Below are positions 17,623 through 27,310 of a stretch of DNA of 64,000 nt, piece by piece (within the stretch, counting starts at the first letter, position 1; every line of letters begins with the position of its first letter). This stretch comes from Pseudomonas sp. S35. Lineage in GTDB: Bacteria; Pseudomonadota; Gammaproteobacteria; Pseudomonadales; Pseudomonadaceae. The stretch lies in contig NZ_CP019431.1 in the NCBI RefSeq assembly GCF_009866765.1, positions 4,898,001 through 4,962,000 on the forward strand. The letters run 5' to 3'. Made by a program: the position numbers and the translations under genes. Under the pieces are notes generated by a model. The model worked only from the letters and a program-made list of their open reading frames with translations. It searched no databases and was not told the origin of the DNA.

Positions 17623-19152
17623 ATGCGTACAAGCCTCTCGAATGACCTCGCACTGGATCTGCCCTCCTGCGCGCTGAACCCAGACGCCGCAAGCGCCGGC
17701 CCCTTGGTCCTCAGCCCACGCCTGCACAACAAAGACCTGGCGCCGACCAAGGTCGAAGGTCGGCGTTGGGGGCGCTACAGCATCTTTGCGCTGTGGACCA
17801 ACGATGTGCACAACATCGCCAACTATTCGTTCGCCATTGGCCTTTATGCATTGGGCCTGGGCGGTTGGCAGATCCTGCTGTCGCTGGGGATCGGTGCGGC
17901 ATTGGTGTACTTCTTCATGAACTTGTCGGGGTATATGGGGCAGAAGACCGGCGTACCGTTCCCGGTGATCAGCCGCATCAGTTTCGGCATTCACGGCGCG
18001 CAGATTCCAGCGTTGATCCGTGCCGTGATTGCGATTGCCTGGTTTGGTATACAGACCTACCTGGCCTCGGTGGTTTTCCGCGTGCTACTGACCGCAATTC
18101 ATCCAGGGTTTGCCGACTATGACCACAACTCGATCCTCGGCCTGTCATCCCTTGGCTGGGCCTGTTTTGTGGCGATCTGGTTCGTGCAACTGGTGATCCT
18201 GGCCTACGGCATGGAGATGGTGCGTCGCTATGAAGGCTTCGCCGGGCCAGTGATTCTGGCTACGGTGGCGGCATTGGCCGGCTGGATGTACTTCCAGGCG
18301 GGCGGCAACATTGCCTGGTCGATCCGCGAGCCGCTGAGCGGCGGCGAGATGTGGCGCAATATCTTTGCCGGCGGCGCATTGTGGCTGTCGATCTACGGCA
18401 CGCTGATCCTCAATTTCTGCGACTTCGCCCGCTCCTCGCCGTGCCGCAGAACCATCCAGGTCGGCAATTTCTGGGGCCTGCCGGTGAATATCCTGGTGTT
18501 TGCCGCCATCACCGTGCTGTTGTGCGGTGGGCAATTCCAACTCAATGGCCGGGTGATCGAGAGCCCGACCGAAATCATCGCGGCTATCCCCAATACCTTC
18601 TTCCTCGTGCTCGGCTGCCTGGCGTTCCTGATCGTCACCGTGGCCGTCAACATCATGGCCAACTTCGTTGCGCCAGCCTTTGTGCTGAGCAACCTGGCGC
18701 CCAAGTACCTGAACTTCCGCCGTGCCGGGTTGATCAGCGCCACCGTGGCCGTGCTGATCCTGCCGTGGAACCTCTACAACAGCCCGTTGGTGATCGTGTA
18801 CTTCCTCTCTGGCCTCGGTGCACTGTTGGGGCCGTTGTACGGGGTGATCATGGTCGATTATTGGCTGATCCGTAAAAGCCAGGTGGACGTGCCGCAGTTG
18901 TACAGCGAAGACCCGCAGGGCGTTTATTACTACAGCCGTGGGGTCAATCTGCGCGCCGTGGCTGCGTTTATTCCCGCGGCCGTCATCGCCATTCTGCTCG
19001 CGCTGTTGCCAGGGTTCGCCAGTGTCTCGCCGTTTTCCTGGTTGTTTGGCGCCGGTATTGCAGGGTTGCTGTACCTGCTGATCGCCAAGCGCCAGCCGTT
19101 CTACGCCGATGTCAGCGGCGAAAGCATTGCAGTCGATAACGCCAGTCATTAA
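17623..19152 (+). CDS. NCS1-family nucleobase/hydantoin/allantoin transporter
   Basis: The 509-residue membrane protein has about twelve hydrophobic segments and NCS1 (nucleobase:cation symporter-1) signatures. These are WGRYSIFALWTNDVHNIANY near the N-terminus, the RISFGIHGAQIPALIRAV region and GVIMVDYWLIRK late in the protein. It imports a purine-related or hydantoin-type compound across the inner membrane. ATG 17623, with GGAG upstream, was chosen; the longer open frame starting at 17539 would begin with an implausible N-terminus. It is followed 13 bases later by a hydantoin/allantoin racemase-like gene, which supports an allantoin- or hydantoin-type substrate. Confidence 0.88.
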   Translation: MRTSLSNDLALDLPSCALNPDAASAGPLVLSPRLHNKDLAPTKVEGRRWGRYSIFALWTNDVHNIANYSFAIGLYALGLGGWQILLSLGIGAALVYFFMNLSGYMGQKTGVPFPVISRISFGIHGAQIPALIRAVIAIAWFGIQTYLASVVFRVLLTAIHPGFADYDHNSILGLSSLGWACFVAIWFVQLVILAYGMEMVRRYEGFAGPVILATVAALAGWMYFQAGGNIAWSIREPLSGGEMWRNIFAGGALWLSIYGTLILNFCDFARSSPCRRTIQVGNFWGLPVNILVFAAITVLLCGGQFQLNGRVIESPTEIIAAIPNTFFLVLGCLAFLIVTVAVNIMANFVAPAFVLSNLAPKYLNFRRAGLISATVAVLILPWNLYNSPLVIVYFLSGLGALLGPLYGVIMVDYWLIRKSQVDVPQLYSEDPQGVYYYSRGVNLRAVAAFIPAAVIAILLALLPGFASVSPFSWLFGAGIAGLLYLLIAKRQPFYADVSGESIAVDNASH

Positions 19153-19165
19153 ACAAGGACATTCC

Positions 19166-19894
19166 ATGCGCATCCTCGTGGTCAACGTCAACACCACCGA
19201 ATCCATTACCGACACCATCGCCCAGCAAGCGCGGGCCGTGGCCTCACCGGGCACCGAGATCGTCGGGCTCACGCCTTTCTTCGGCGCCGAATCGGTGGAG
19301 GGCAACTTTGAAAGCTACCTGGCCGCCATCGCCGTAATGGACCGGGTAATGGCCTACGACCAGCCGTTCGATGCGGTGATCCAGGCCGGCTACGGCGAAC
19401 ACGGCCGCGAAGGCCTGCAGGAATTGTTGAACGTGCCGGTGGTGGACATCACCGAAGCCGCCGCCAGCACCGCGATGTTCCTGGGCCATGCCTATTCGGT
19501 GGTAACCACCCTGGACCGCACAGTGCCGCTGATCGAAGACCGCCTGAAACTCGCCGGCCTGTACCAACGCTGCGCCTCGGTGCGGGCCAGCGGGATGGCG
19601 GTTTTGGAACTGGAAGAAGACCCGTTGGCCGCTATGGAAGCCATCGTGCGCCAGGCGGAACTGGCCATTCGCGAAGACAAAGCCGAAGTGATCTGCCTGG
19701 GTTGCGGCGGCATGGCGGGGCTGGATGAGCAGATTCGCCAGCGCACCGGCGTACCGGTGGTGGATGGGGTGACGGCGGCGGTGACGATTGCCGAGTCGCT
19801 GGTGCGCTTGGGGTTGTCGACCTCGAAGATCAGGACTTACGCAACGCCACGGCCGAAGAAGGTTATTGGTTGGCCAAGCAGGTTTGGCCACTGA
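19166..19894 (+). CDS. Asp/Glu/hydantoin racemase family protein (hydantoin or allantoin racemase-like)
   Basis: The 242-residue protein carries the two cysteine half-sites expected of the family in modified form. ICLGCGGMAGL (second Cys) is clear. At the first site the sequence reads QAGYGEHGREGL, where a Cys is normally found, so activity may differ from classical racemases. The N-terminal MRILVVNVNTTESIT is typical of hydantoin racemases. It probably converts the stereoisomer of the compound imported by the neighbouring NCS1 transporter, with which it forms an operon. The substrate is inferred from context only. Confidence 0.75.
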   Translation: MRILVVNVNTTESITDTIAQQARAVASPGTEIVGLTPFFGAESVEGNFESYLAAIAVMDRVMAYDQPFDAVIQAGYGEHGREGLQELLNVPVVDITEAAASTAMFLGHAYSVVTTLDRTVPLIEDRLKLAGLYQRCASVRASGMAVLELEEDPLAAMEAIVRQAELAIREDKAEVICLGCGGMAGLDEQIRQRTGVPVVDGVTAAVTIAESLVRLGLSTSKIRTYATPRPKKVIGWPSRFGH

Positions 19895-19923
19895 AAATCC
19901 AATGGGCACGGGCTTGCCCGCAT

Positions 19924-20847
19924 TTAGATCGCGCTGAATCGTTGTCCCAAGCCCTGCTCGGCAAACTGCTCAATGATGAAATCCACAAACGCCCGGGTCT
20001 TGCCGGGCAGTAACTTGTGCTCGGCGTAGTAGATGGAAATGTTGCCGTCGTCGACATACCAGTCCGGCAACACCCGCACCACCGCGCCGCTATCGAGGAA
20101 CGGCACGGCCATCGGCATGCTCACCAGCGCAATGCCCAGGCCCTGGGCGCTGGCGCAGCAGGCGGCTTCGGAATCGCTCATGGTCATGCCGGGCTTGAGC
20201 ACGAGCGGGCGGTGTTCACGCTCGCGGCTGGTCAATTGCCAGGAACGAACGCGGCCGGTTTGCGGTGAGCGGATGAGGATGCCGAGGCAACGCGCCAAAC
20301 CCTCCGGCGCCAGCACCGGCGGGCACTGCGCCAGGTAATCCAGCGACGCCACCAGCACTCGGTGTGCCGGTGTCAGCTTGCGTGCTACCACGCCCTGGGG
20401 CAGCTCAAAACCACCGCCAATCGCGGCATCGAAGCCTTGCCCGATCAGGTCGACCTGGCGGTTATCGAAATGCCAATCCGGGCTGATATCCGCAAAGCGC
20501 TCCATGAATTCCCCCAGCATCGGCACCACATAACGATTGCCGAACACCGTGCCCATGCTGACCTTGAGCGTACCCACCGGCCGCCCTTCGGCGCTGGCCA
20601 GGTTGGCCACGGCGTTCTGGATAGTCGTGAGGCTGCCGCTGACCTCTTCGAGGAACAGCTTGCCGGCTTCGGTCAACGTGAGGCGCCGGGTGCTGCGCTG
20701 GAACAGCCGCACACCGAGGCGCAGTTCCAGCTTGGCCACGCTTTTTCCTACCGCCGCCGGGGTCAGGCTCAGGTGCCGCGCCGCTTCGGCAAAGCTGCCG
20801 CCTTCGGCGCTGCGCACGAAGCATTCGATACTGCCAAAGCTCTCCAT
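19924..20847 (-). CDS. LysR-family transcriptional regulator
   Basis: The 307-residue regulator has an N-terminal winged helix-turn-helix (SFAEAARHLSLTPAAVGKSVAKLELRLG summarised, about residues 18-45). A periplasmic-binding-protein-like effector domain follows from about residue 90. It is divergent from the SDR gene starting 126 bases away, the usual arrangement in which a LysR regulator controls its neighbour and itself from the shared spacer. It ends convergently close to the racemase gene. The effector is unknown. Confidence 0.88.
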   Translation of the reverse strand: MESFGSIECFVRSAEGGSFAEAARHLSLTPAAVGKSVAKLELRLGVRLFQRSTRRLTLTEAGKLFLEEVSGSLTTIQNAVANLASAEGRPVGTLKVSMGTVFGNRYVVPMLGEFMERFADISPDWHFDNRQVDLIGQGFDAAIGGGFELPQGVVARKLTPAHRVLVASLDYLAQCPPVLAPEGLARCLGILIRSPQTGRVRSWQLTSREREHRPLVLKPGMTMSDSEAACCASAQGLGIALVSMPMAVPFLDSGAVVRVLPDWYVDDGNISIYYAEHKLLPGKTRAFVDFIIEQFAEQGLGQRFSAI

Positions 20848-20973
20848 TTCGCCCCACTCTAAACTTTTGGTTTACACAGACTATAGCAATCACGGTCTAC
20901 CGGTAGGCATGGGCGAGGTCGATACTCGGCTCCAACAACAAGGCATCCTGCCTTGAACAGCCAGGAGATCGTC

Positions 20974-21720
20974 ATGACCACACTCAACCTCAGCGGTAAA
21001 GTCGCCTTGATTCAAGGCGGTTCGCGCGGCATCGGCGCCGCCATCGTCAAACGCCTCGCGGCGCAAGGTGCCGCCGTCGCCTTTACCTACGTCAGCTCGG
21101 CCACCAAGGCAAAAGAATTGCAGAACAGCGTAATCAGCGCAGGCGGCAAAGCCCTGGCAATTCACGCCGACAGCGCCGATGCCAGCGCGATTCGCAACGC
21201 CGTCAACGCCACCGTCGAAGCCTTTGGGCGCCTGGATATCCTGGTGAACAACGCTGGCGTGCTGGCCATCGCGCCGCTGGAAGACTTCAAGCTGGAAGAC
21301 TTCGACCAGACCCTGGCGATCAACGTACGCAGCGTATTCATCGCCACCCAGGAAGCGGCCAAGCACATGGGTGAAGGCGGCCGGGTGATCAATATCGGCA
21401 GCACCAATGCCGAGCGCATGCCGTTTGGCGGCGGCGGGCCGTATGCAATGAGCAAGGCGGCGCTGGTGGGGCTGACCAAGGGCTTGGCGCGGGACCTGGG
21501 GCCACGGGGTATCACGATTAATAATGTGCAGCCTGGGCCGGTGGATACCGATATGAATCCGGCGAACAGCGATTTTGCCGAGAGCCTGATCGGGTTGATG
21601 GCGGTGGGGCGTTACGGGCATGTGGAAGAGATTGCCAGTTTCGTGGCGTACCTGGCGGGACCGGAAGCGGGGTATATCACGGGGGCCAGCCTGACGATCG
21701 ATGGCGGGTTCAGCGCCTGA
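20974..21720 (+). CDS. SDR-family NAD(P)-dependent oxidoreductase
   Basis: Classical short-chain dehydrogenase of 248 residues. It has QGGSRGIGAA (cofactor-binding glycine motif, with Q-G in place of the common T-G), NNAG, the catalytic Ser/Tyr/Lys region INIGSTN and PYAMSKAAL, and a C-terminal GGFSA ending. The start at ATG 20974 has AGGAG upstream. It is divergently transcribed from a LysR regulator that probably controls it. Substrate not predictable; FabG-like reductase activity is generic for the family. Confidence 0.88.
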   Translation: MTTLNLSGKVALIQGGSRGIGAAIVKRLAAQGAAVAFTYVSSATKAKELQNSVISAGGKALAIHADSADASAIRNAVNATVEAFGRLDILVNNAGVLAIAPLEDFKLEDFDQTLAINVRSVFIATQEAAKHMGEGGRVINIGSTNAERMPFGGGGPYAMSKAALVGLTKGLARDLGPRGITINNVQPGPVDTDMNPANSDFAESLIGLMAVGRYGHVEEIASFVAYLAGPEAGYITGASLTIDGGFSA

Positions 21721-21743
21721 TAATTCTAAAGCCATGAAATCAA

Positions 21744-21768
21744 ATGTGGGAGGGGCTCCCGCCCACAT
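21744..21768. repeat. REP palindrome between SDR and HAD genes
   Basis: ATGTGGGAGGGGCTCCCGCC with its complementary arm and a short T run, between convergent genes; possible bidirectional terminator. Confidence 0.7.
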
Positions 21769-21786
21769 TTTTTGCCCTGCCGTGAA

Positions 21787-22473
21787 TCAGGACATCGGCG
21801 GCAAGCCATAGGCCGCCAGGTCAAAGTCCGCCAACTTGCGGATGATCTGGTCGGCATGCTGGTACTTGCTGTCGGCCATGGCCTCATCGGGCACGGCGAT
21901 GGCGGTCATATGGGCGGCCTTCGCGGCAGTGACGCCGAACGGCGAGTCTTCGAACACCAGGCAATCTTGCGGCGCCACACCCAAGCGGCGGGCGGCGGTG
22001 AGGAAAATATCCGGCGCGGGTTTGGCAGCGCCGACTTCGGGGTCGTCAGCGGTCACGATGGTGTCGAACAGGCCAAACCACTCGCGGTGCAACGTGGTCT
22101 TGTGGCCAAACGAGTTGCGCGACGAACTGGTGCCCACGGCGATCGGAATATTGTGCGCCTTCAAATGCCGCACCAAGGCCTCGGCGCCTGGCATACCCAG
22201 GGCCTTGGGAAAACGCTCACTCATCAACGGCTCGCGAATTTCCAGAAACTCGGCCGGTGTGATCGGCAAGTCCAACGCCTTGACCACGTACTCCGCCAAG
22301 TCCTGCGCCCCGCGACCAATAATGTGCTGCTTGATCCCCCAATCATAGGTACGCCCGTAGCGTTCGGCGATGATCTGCGTGACTTCGGTGTAGATGCCTT
22401 CTGTGTCCAGCAACAACCCGTCCATATCGAAAATCACAGCCTTGATCGGGGCAACGGTACGCGGTGGATTCAT
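21787..22473 (-). CDS. HAD-family hydrolase (subfamily IA phosphatase)
   Basis: The 228-residue enzyme has HAD motif I IFDMDGLLLDTE (nucleophile and general acid Asp), motif II GTSSSR, a Lys-containing motif III and motif IV FEDSPFG. The cap-domain placement is that of beta-phosphoglucomutase/pseudouridine-phosphatase-like subfamily IA enzymes. ATG 22473 has AGGA upstream and is preferred to the overlapping GTG. It acts on a small phosphorylated metabolite in the cytoplasm; the exact substrate is not predictable. Monocistronic. Confidence 0.85.
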   Translation of the reverse strand: MNPPRTVAPIKAVIFDMDGLLLDTEGIYTEVTQIIAERYGRTYDWGIKQHIIGRGAQDLAEYVVKALDLPITPAEFLEIREPLMSERFPKALGMPGAEALVRHLKAHNIPIAVGTSSSRNSFGHKTTLHREWFGLFDTIVTADDPEVGAAKPAPDIFLTAARRLGVAPQDCLVFEDSPFGVTAAKAAHMTAIAVPDEAMADSKYQHADQIIRKLADFDLAAYGLPPMS

Positions 22474-22580
22474 CACAACAGATCCTGGGGCAACGACTAA
22501 AAGGATTCAGCACAATAACGGCCCCGCTTACCTGCGGGCAACCCTTTAAACTACGCCCTCTTCCTTTTGAAGCGCACACA

Positions 22581-22946
22581 ATGCTCTACCGTCTAGCTGC
22601 CGACAGCCTCGTGCTGTTTCACCTGTGTTTTATCCTGTTCGTATTATTCGGCGGGCTGCTGGCCCTCACGTGGCGGCCGGTTATCTGGCTGCACCTGCCT
22701 GCTGCCGCGTGGGGCGTGGCCGTCGAAGTTTTCCACCTGCCCTGCCCACTGACGCGCTGGGAAAACCTGCTTCGCCAGCTCGCCGGCCAGGACGGCTACG
22801 GCGGTGGGTTTATCGAACATTACATAGTTGCGCTTATCTATCCGGCTGGCCTGACTGCGCAGATCCAATTGGTGCTGGGCGCCCTGGTGCTGCTGATCAA
22901 CATTGCGGTGTATGCGCGGTTGATTCGGCGTTACGTACAGGCTTGA
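22581..22946 (+). CDS. DUF2784 family small membrane protein
   Basis: 121 residues with three to four hydrophobic segments. MLYRLAADSLVLFHLCFIL opens the protein, and the CPLTRWENLLR and GGFIEHYIVALIYP blocks are typical of DUF2784. Inner-membrane location is predicted; function unknown. It is the last intact core gene before the accessory region. Confidence 0.82.
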   Translation: MLYRLAADSLVLFHLCFILFVLFGGLLALTWRPVIWLHLPAAAWGVAVEVFHLPCPLTRWENLLRQLAGQDGYGGGFIEHYIVALIYPAGLTAQIQLVLGALVLLINIAVYARLIRRYVQA

Positions 22947-23076
22947 GACGGTCACACGGATAAAAATGAACATCCAGCCGCGAGAACCTGGGGGAACGTC
23001 CTGGATATTTTCACTTGGGCCCGCTGCAACCATCGCTATATAGTAAATATCATAGCGCTATCAAGGAGAGAGACCG

Positions 23077-23108
23077 GTGTCCGCACAACCCAAAGAAGCC
23101 GTAGGCAC
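23077..23108 (+). pseudogene. 5' stub of a gene cut by the IS21 element
   Basis: A good ribosome binding site (AAGGAGAGA) precedes GTG 23077. Only ten codons and two bases (reading SAQPKEAVGT after the start) remain before the IS end at 23109. The frame reaches a stop inside the IS at 23124. The product cannot be identified. A Wzc/Wzz-type exopolysaccharide relic on the same strand beyond the IS elements suggests, but does not prove, that a polysaccharide operon once began here. Confidence 0.55.
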
Positions 23109-23278
23109 TGTCGGCGCTGAATGAAAACTGACCCACCCTGCCGATTGAAAATTGACCCAGGGCGGATTGCTGATTTTGGCATCAGCAATTGTGGATAAGC
23201 TTAGCAGTCGTGTCCCGGTGGAAGAGGCATTAAAGCCCCACCGCATTTGGGCATGCGGCAGGGTATTTTCGGTGCGGA

Positions 23279-24082
23279 TCAAAACAGCTCATCGTCCTCG
23301 GCACCATCATTGTCTTTGCGCTTTCGTTCACGTGATTTGATCTTGGTCTGGGCGACCAAGCTGCTGTGTTGCAGGCGGTAGGACTCGTTGCCCGTTTCGA
23401 CGATGTGGCAGTGGTGTGTCAGCCGATCCAGCAACGCCGTTGTCATCTTGGCGTCACCAAACACGCTCGACCATTCCGAGAAGCTGAGGTTGGTGGTGAT
23501 CACCACGCTGGTGTGCTCGTACAGCTTGGACAGCAAATGAAATAACAGGGCACCACCGCTCTGGCTGAAGGGCAAATACCCCAGTTCATCGAGTATCACC
23601 AGGTCTGTTCGTAGCAGCCCTTGAGCGATGCGGCCCGTCTTGCCGTCGTACTTTTCGCGCTCCAGCAGATTGACCAGATCCACCGTGGAGTAGAAGCGCA
23701 CGCGTTTGTGATGCGTCGTGATCCCGGAAACGGCCAAGGCGGTGGCGAGGTGTGTTTTGCCTGTTCCAGGCCCGCCGATGAACACGACATTCTGCGCGGT
23801 ATCGGTGAACTCCAGGTTGGACAGATCCCTGATCAGGCGGGCATCTGCGCTGGAAGCGCTGAAGTCGAAGCCGGCCAAATCACGATGCATGGGCAGTTTG
23901 GCCATGTTCATCTGATGATTCACTGAGCGCACCGCTCGATCTGCATGTTCTTGTTGAAGCAGATGTTCGAGCAGCCATTTCGAGGATGCCGTCGAAGCTT
24001 CTCCTTGCGAGGCTAGTTCTTCCCAGGCGCTGGCCATGCCATGCAGACGCAGTTCTTTGAGTTCCGCCATAAGATCACGCAT
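23279..24082 (-). CDS. istB: IS21 helper ATPase IstB
   Basis: AAA+ ATPase of 267 residues that assists the IstA transposase in target selection. Walker A is [11 protein letters not shown] (about residue 107), Walker B is [11 protein letters not shown], and the sensor segment [12 protein letters not shown] follows. ATG 24082, with a GAGGAG ribosome binding site, overlaps the istA stop (ATGCGTGA), the usual IS21 coupling. The frame is intact. Confidence 0.92.
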   Translation of the reverse strand: MRDLMAELKELRLHGMASAWEELASQGEASTASSKWLLEHLLQQEHADRAVRSVNHQMNMAKLPMHRDLAGFDFSASSADARLIRDLSNLEFTDTAQNVVFIGGPGTGKTHLATALAVSGITTHHKRVRFYSTVDLVNLLEREKYDGKTGRIAQGLLRTDLVILDELGYLPFSQSGGALLFHLLSKLYEHTSVVITTNLSFSEWSSVFGDAKMTTALLDRLTHHCHIVETGNESYRLQHSSLVAQTKIKSRERKRKDNDGAEDDELF

Positions 24083-25583
24083 TGCGAGTCTCCTCATCGG
24101 TGGTACGGAGCCGGTCGTAGCGTGCCGTATTGGCGACAGGCGCTATCTTGAGTTGAAGGCTGGTTTCGGCAGACGGAGGGGCTGCTGTCGATGTCAGTCG
24201 AGCCAGGACATTCAGGATGTGGTCAGCACTCAAGCTGCCGGATTCAAGTACCAACTCCACAGCCACCAATACGGCGTCGAGCCCGGCGATGGGAACAGCC
24301 GCCAGTACTTGAGTCATGACTCGATCACCATTGGTGTGCCGCCTCAGACCGCGTTTTAGCAGTTGCAACGGCTTCGGCAGATCGGCAAACGGAGCGCCAT
24401 TGCGCAGCGCACCGGGCTTGCGTTCGATGAGCGGGATGTAATGCTGCCAGTCAAAACTGACCTGATCTCGATCAAACAGGCGCTCGTGACTGGCAATCAT
24501 CGTTTCATCGGCGATGACCACCACCCGTGTGGGATACAAACGGCTGCTGACCCACTGGCCGACCCGCTCACACGGCACCGAGTAGCGATTTCGCGCCACG
24601 CTGATCAGGCAGGTGCTGGAGACCCGTACGGTGCGCTCGACGTAGCCATCAAAGGCAGTCGGCATCGGCATCAATTCGGCGCGTTCTAGCTCCAGGACGT
24701 CCGCCACTGTCAGCCCGTTGTACTGCGGGTGCACCAGTTCGTCCCAGAGCGCACGGCAGCGTTGGCCGAGCCAGGCATTCAATTCCTCGAAGGTATGGAA
24801 CATGCAGTTTTGAGCATCGAGCCAGATGCGCCGTCGGCTGTCTTGAACGTTCTTTTCAACGATGCCTTTTTCCCAGCCGGAGGCCACGTTGCAGAAGTCC
24901 GGATCGAATAGGTAGTGGGCACACATGACGGCAAACCGGGCATTGACTGTGCGGCCTTTGCCTTTGTTGACCTTGTCGACAGCCGTTTTCATATTGTCGT
25001 AGATGCCGCGACGCGGCACCCCACCTAACGCGCCAAACGAGCGGGTATGGGCATCGAACAACATCTCGTGGCCTTGGCTGGGATACGCAACCAACCAAAA
25101 TGCGCGACTGGCGCACAGCTTCATATGGGAGACCTGGATGCGTCGGAACAGGCCGCCGATCAGCAGACCTTCTTCGCTCCAGTCGAATTGAAAGGCCTCC
25201 CCGAGTGCAAAGGTCAGCGGCACAAAGGCCCGAAAAGACTTGCCTTGCTCGCCGCGCCACGCGCGTATGAAGGCGGTGAGCTGGCTGTAGCCGCCGTCGT
25301 AGCCCTCGGCCTTGATCTGCTCGAAGAGTGCTTTGGCACTCCTGCGGTTGTGCTTTGCCCGAAACGAATCGGCCTTGAGCGCCTGCTCCAGCGTCTCGTG
25401 AAATGGACTGAGTTTGTTGAAGGTTGCGCACCGTTGGTACGCCGGCTGGGTGGCTTCGGGTGCTCTGACCCATTTTCGAATGGTGTTTCTCGACAGTCCG
25501 GTACGCTTGGCTATCTGATGCAGCGAGAGCTTGTCGCGGAAGTACATCCGCCGGATTTTTCCCAACATTTCCATGCTGATCAC
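24075..25583 (-). CDS. istA: IS21 transposase IstA
   Basis: DDE transposase of 502 residues. An N-terminal helix-turn-helix ([20 protein letters not shown]) is followed by an rve-type catalytic core with the first Asp in FQFDWSEE, the second in the [11 protein letters not shown] region and the Glu in [10 protein letters not shown]. The start is GTG 25583; an internal ATG at 25574 is an alternative. The frame is uninterrupted, so the element may still be active. It overlaps istB. Confidence 0.92.
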   Translation of the reverse strand: MISMEMLGKIRRMYFRDKLSLHQIAKRTGLSRNTIRKWVRAPEATQPAYQRCATFNKLSPFHETLEQALKADSFRAKHNRRSAKALFEQIKAEGYDGGYSQLTAFIRAWRGEQGKSFRAFVPLTFALGEAFQFDWSEEGLLIGGLFRRIQVSHMKLCASRAFWLVAYPSQGHEMLFDAHTRSFGALGGVPRRGIYDNMKTAVDKVNKGKGRTVNARFAVMCAHYLFDPDFCNVASGWEKGIVEKNVQDSRRRIWLDAQNCMFHTFEELNAWLGQRCRALWDELVHPQYNGLTVADVLELERAELMPMPTAFDGYVERTVRVSSTCLISVARNRYSVPCERVGQWVSSRLYPTRVVVIADETMIASHERLFDRDQVSFDWQHYIPLIERKPGALRNGAPFADLPKPLQLLKRGLRRHTNGDRVMTQVLAAVPIAGLDAVLVAVELVLESGSLSADHILNVLARLTSTAAPPSAETSLQLKIAPVANTARYDRLRTTDEETRNA

Positions 25584-25689
25584 CCTGTGTTCTCCTGCTC
25601 GAAAAGTGAGCAGAAGCAGTTGAACACCTGGGTCAGTTTTCAGTCGGCAGAACAGCCTTTACTGGGTCAGTTTTCGGTCAGCGGCAACA

Positions 25690-26493
25690 GCTCTTTCAAC
25701 ACCTGGACGCGGATTTCATCGCAATAGATCACCGGACTATCCAGTAATCGGTCGCGTCTCAAATTCAAATTCAGCAGCGGCTGAAAGTGTTCGCTGCACT
25801 GGATGACCCAGCGCGCGCGAGTCTGACGCGGAATATCAATGCCGTGTCGGCTAAGCACCGTTTCAAACAGGTGCAGCGGCAAGCCATCAACATACTTGGT
25901 GGCCGGCAACAGGGCCAACACGCTGGGGCTGGCCATGCTTTTTTCGATCAACTAAGCCGATTTTCCGCGGTGACCGGTGCAGTTTCGCAACCTCGGCAAG
26001 CTTAGATCTTGCGGATATATTTGATTACGCGGGCCTGCATCGGCAGGATATCCAACTGCTAGCTGGTTTCCTAGCCAATGGAATGCTTGCGGCAACCCTA
26101 GATACAGGTCAGCTCATGTTCTGGCAGTTCATGGATAACTTCGATACGTGGTAGCCCAGCCGACAATGGCTTGCGATTTCCACGGCGACGTATCGGTGCA
26201 AAGACTTCTTCATCTGAGTCGCCAACTAGCGGCATGGGTTCGCTTTCAGGCTCGTTGAACAAGCCCAATTGCGGCGTGTTGCGCTCAACTGTTTGGTCGG
26301 ACTTGCGCCCAAACAGACAGTCGCGCAACAGCTTGATATGTTCTTTCAGGTCGACAATATGGGGCTGATAAGCGTGCGCCGGTTCTTCCTGGCGACCGAG
26401 TACCTCAAGCAGCAGTCGCTTGAGCAAAACAGGATCATCAGGAAGGTTGTCGGGTATAGAAGTTATGGCCCGGATTGTGTCGGGGCACGCCAC
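25690..26493 (-). pseudogene. IS66-family transposase tnpC relic (5' part, with stops; 3' part lost at IS21)
   Basis: The N-terminal portion (GTG 26493 to 26098) reads like IS66 TnpC: LLLEVLGRQEEPAHAYQPHI, then LRDCLFGRKSDQ and RIEVIHELPEHELTC, and ends in a stop. After a stretch with several stops, the middle part resumes at 25951 with KYVDGLPLHLFETVLSRHGI, RARWVIQC and SPVIYCDEIRVQVLKE. It is then cut at the right end of the IS21 element, and the catalytic remainder is missing from the window. No functional protein is possible. Confidence 0.85.
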
Positions 26494-26843
26494 TTAGCGA
26501 GTCTTCAAAACCTAATGAGGACGGTTGCGCTAGAGGTCGAAACCGTCCAGCAGCCAGTTCAGTTCCTGGACGCAGATGGTAATCGCCTCGTCCGTGGCAT
26601 CGGGCGACGTTTTAAGCGCTCGGGCTCCAGGCGCTTGAGTCAAAGGCAGAAGCCGTTGCGCTCACAGTACAAAATATTCACGCGGTTGCGGAACTTGTAG
26701 AAAAAGACGAAAAGCACCGGATCGAACACGGCTACTTTAATGTGCAGCTCGACCAACGCGGCGAGGCCGTCGATGGATTTTCGAAAGTCCACCGGCTTGG
26801 GGAAGATGTACACTTTTTCGACTTTGGCGTCGGGTCGCATCAT
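26494..26843 (-). pseudogene. IS66-family tnpB relic with nonsense codons
   Basis: The frame from 26843 starts MMRPDAKVEKVY and continues FPKPVDFRKSIDGLAALVEL, typical IS66 TnpB. It hits a stop after RNGFCL (26640), where intact copies have Trp. Beyond the stop the same frame continues LKRLEPERLKTSPDATDEAI and LLDGFDL, with two more Trp/Arg-to-stop changes, up to a TAA at 26494 right before tnpC. Gene order tnpB-tnpC is preserved. Confidence 0.85.
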
Positions 26844-26911
26844 GGCGGGGCTGGCTCCAAAAAGAGATCGGGAGTACAGCATCGGGGATGAAAGACGGGC
26901 TAGGAATGAGG

Positions 26912-27153
26912 GAACATGGATCACTTACAGTCAACAAGCCGAAGCCCAGATCGGTAACGGTTCGGTGGTCCATCGGGCTACGGTGAACAATCGTACGTTC
27001 AGCCACGAGCTCTGGCTGGAATTGGGCGGTCTGCTTGGTGGTATTGGCCTGGCTTTCGTTATTGAATTCCTGGATGACCGCCTGAAATCCGAATCCGATG
27101 TGCATCGATATATCGGCTTGACGGTGATCGCCAAGGTGCCGCAACTGGATTGA
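26912..27153 (+). pseudogene. C-terminal remnant of a Wzc/Wzz-like exopolysaccharide chain-length protein
   Basis: The last residues contain a hydrophobic segment followed by a conserved ending: LELGGLLGGIGLAFVIEFLD, then DRLKSESDVHRYIGLTVIAK and VPQLD. In polysaccharide co-polymerases this is the second transmembrane helix and the juxtamembrane stretch. No start and no N-terminal domain remain; the open frame before it comes from out-of-frame IS66 sequence. It is a leftover of a polysaccharide locus replaced by insertion sequences. Confidence 0.7.
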
Positions 27154-27310
27154 CCCATTGTGCACGAACGCCCCATAGTCCCTCGTGTCACGGGGAGTTT
27201 TGCCCGCTTGGTGTTGATACCTCCGATAACCGTCAACGGCTTCGCTCACGCTAATCGTCGAGGCTGATAATGCGCGCTCTGACCGAAACCACGCTAGCTC
27301 GCGGAGTCAA

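Larger units (their letters stand above)
23109..25689 (-). mobile_element. IS21-family insertion sequence (about 2.58 kb)
   Basis: It contains istA and istB on the minus strand. The ends align as imperfect inverted repeats beginning TGT: TGTCGGCGCTGAATGAAAAC at the left and TGTTGCCGCTGACCGAAAAC read inward from the right. Each is followed by CTGACCC, 22 of 26 positions agreeing. Further internal copies of the GAAAA(C/T)TGACCCA motif lie near both ends (23147 and about 25640), as usual for IS21 multiple terminal repeats. No target duplication is visible: the flanks AGGCAC and GCTCTT differ. The left flank is a truncated gene and the right flank is IS66 sequence, pointing to deletion or recombination after insertion. 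Confidence 0.85.

Noticed and set aside
23109-23124. Complete 15-aa peptide gene starting at GTG 23077
   Set aside because: Its last codons and stop are supplied by the IS21 end, so it is a truncated gene rather than a natural short ORF.
26740-26911. Plus-strand frame continuous with the Wzc-like remnant
   Set aside because: This portion is antisense to the IS66 tnpB relic; only the part after about 26912 resembles the exopolysaccharide protein.
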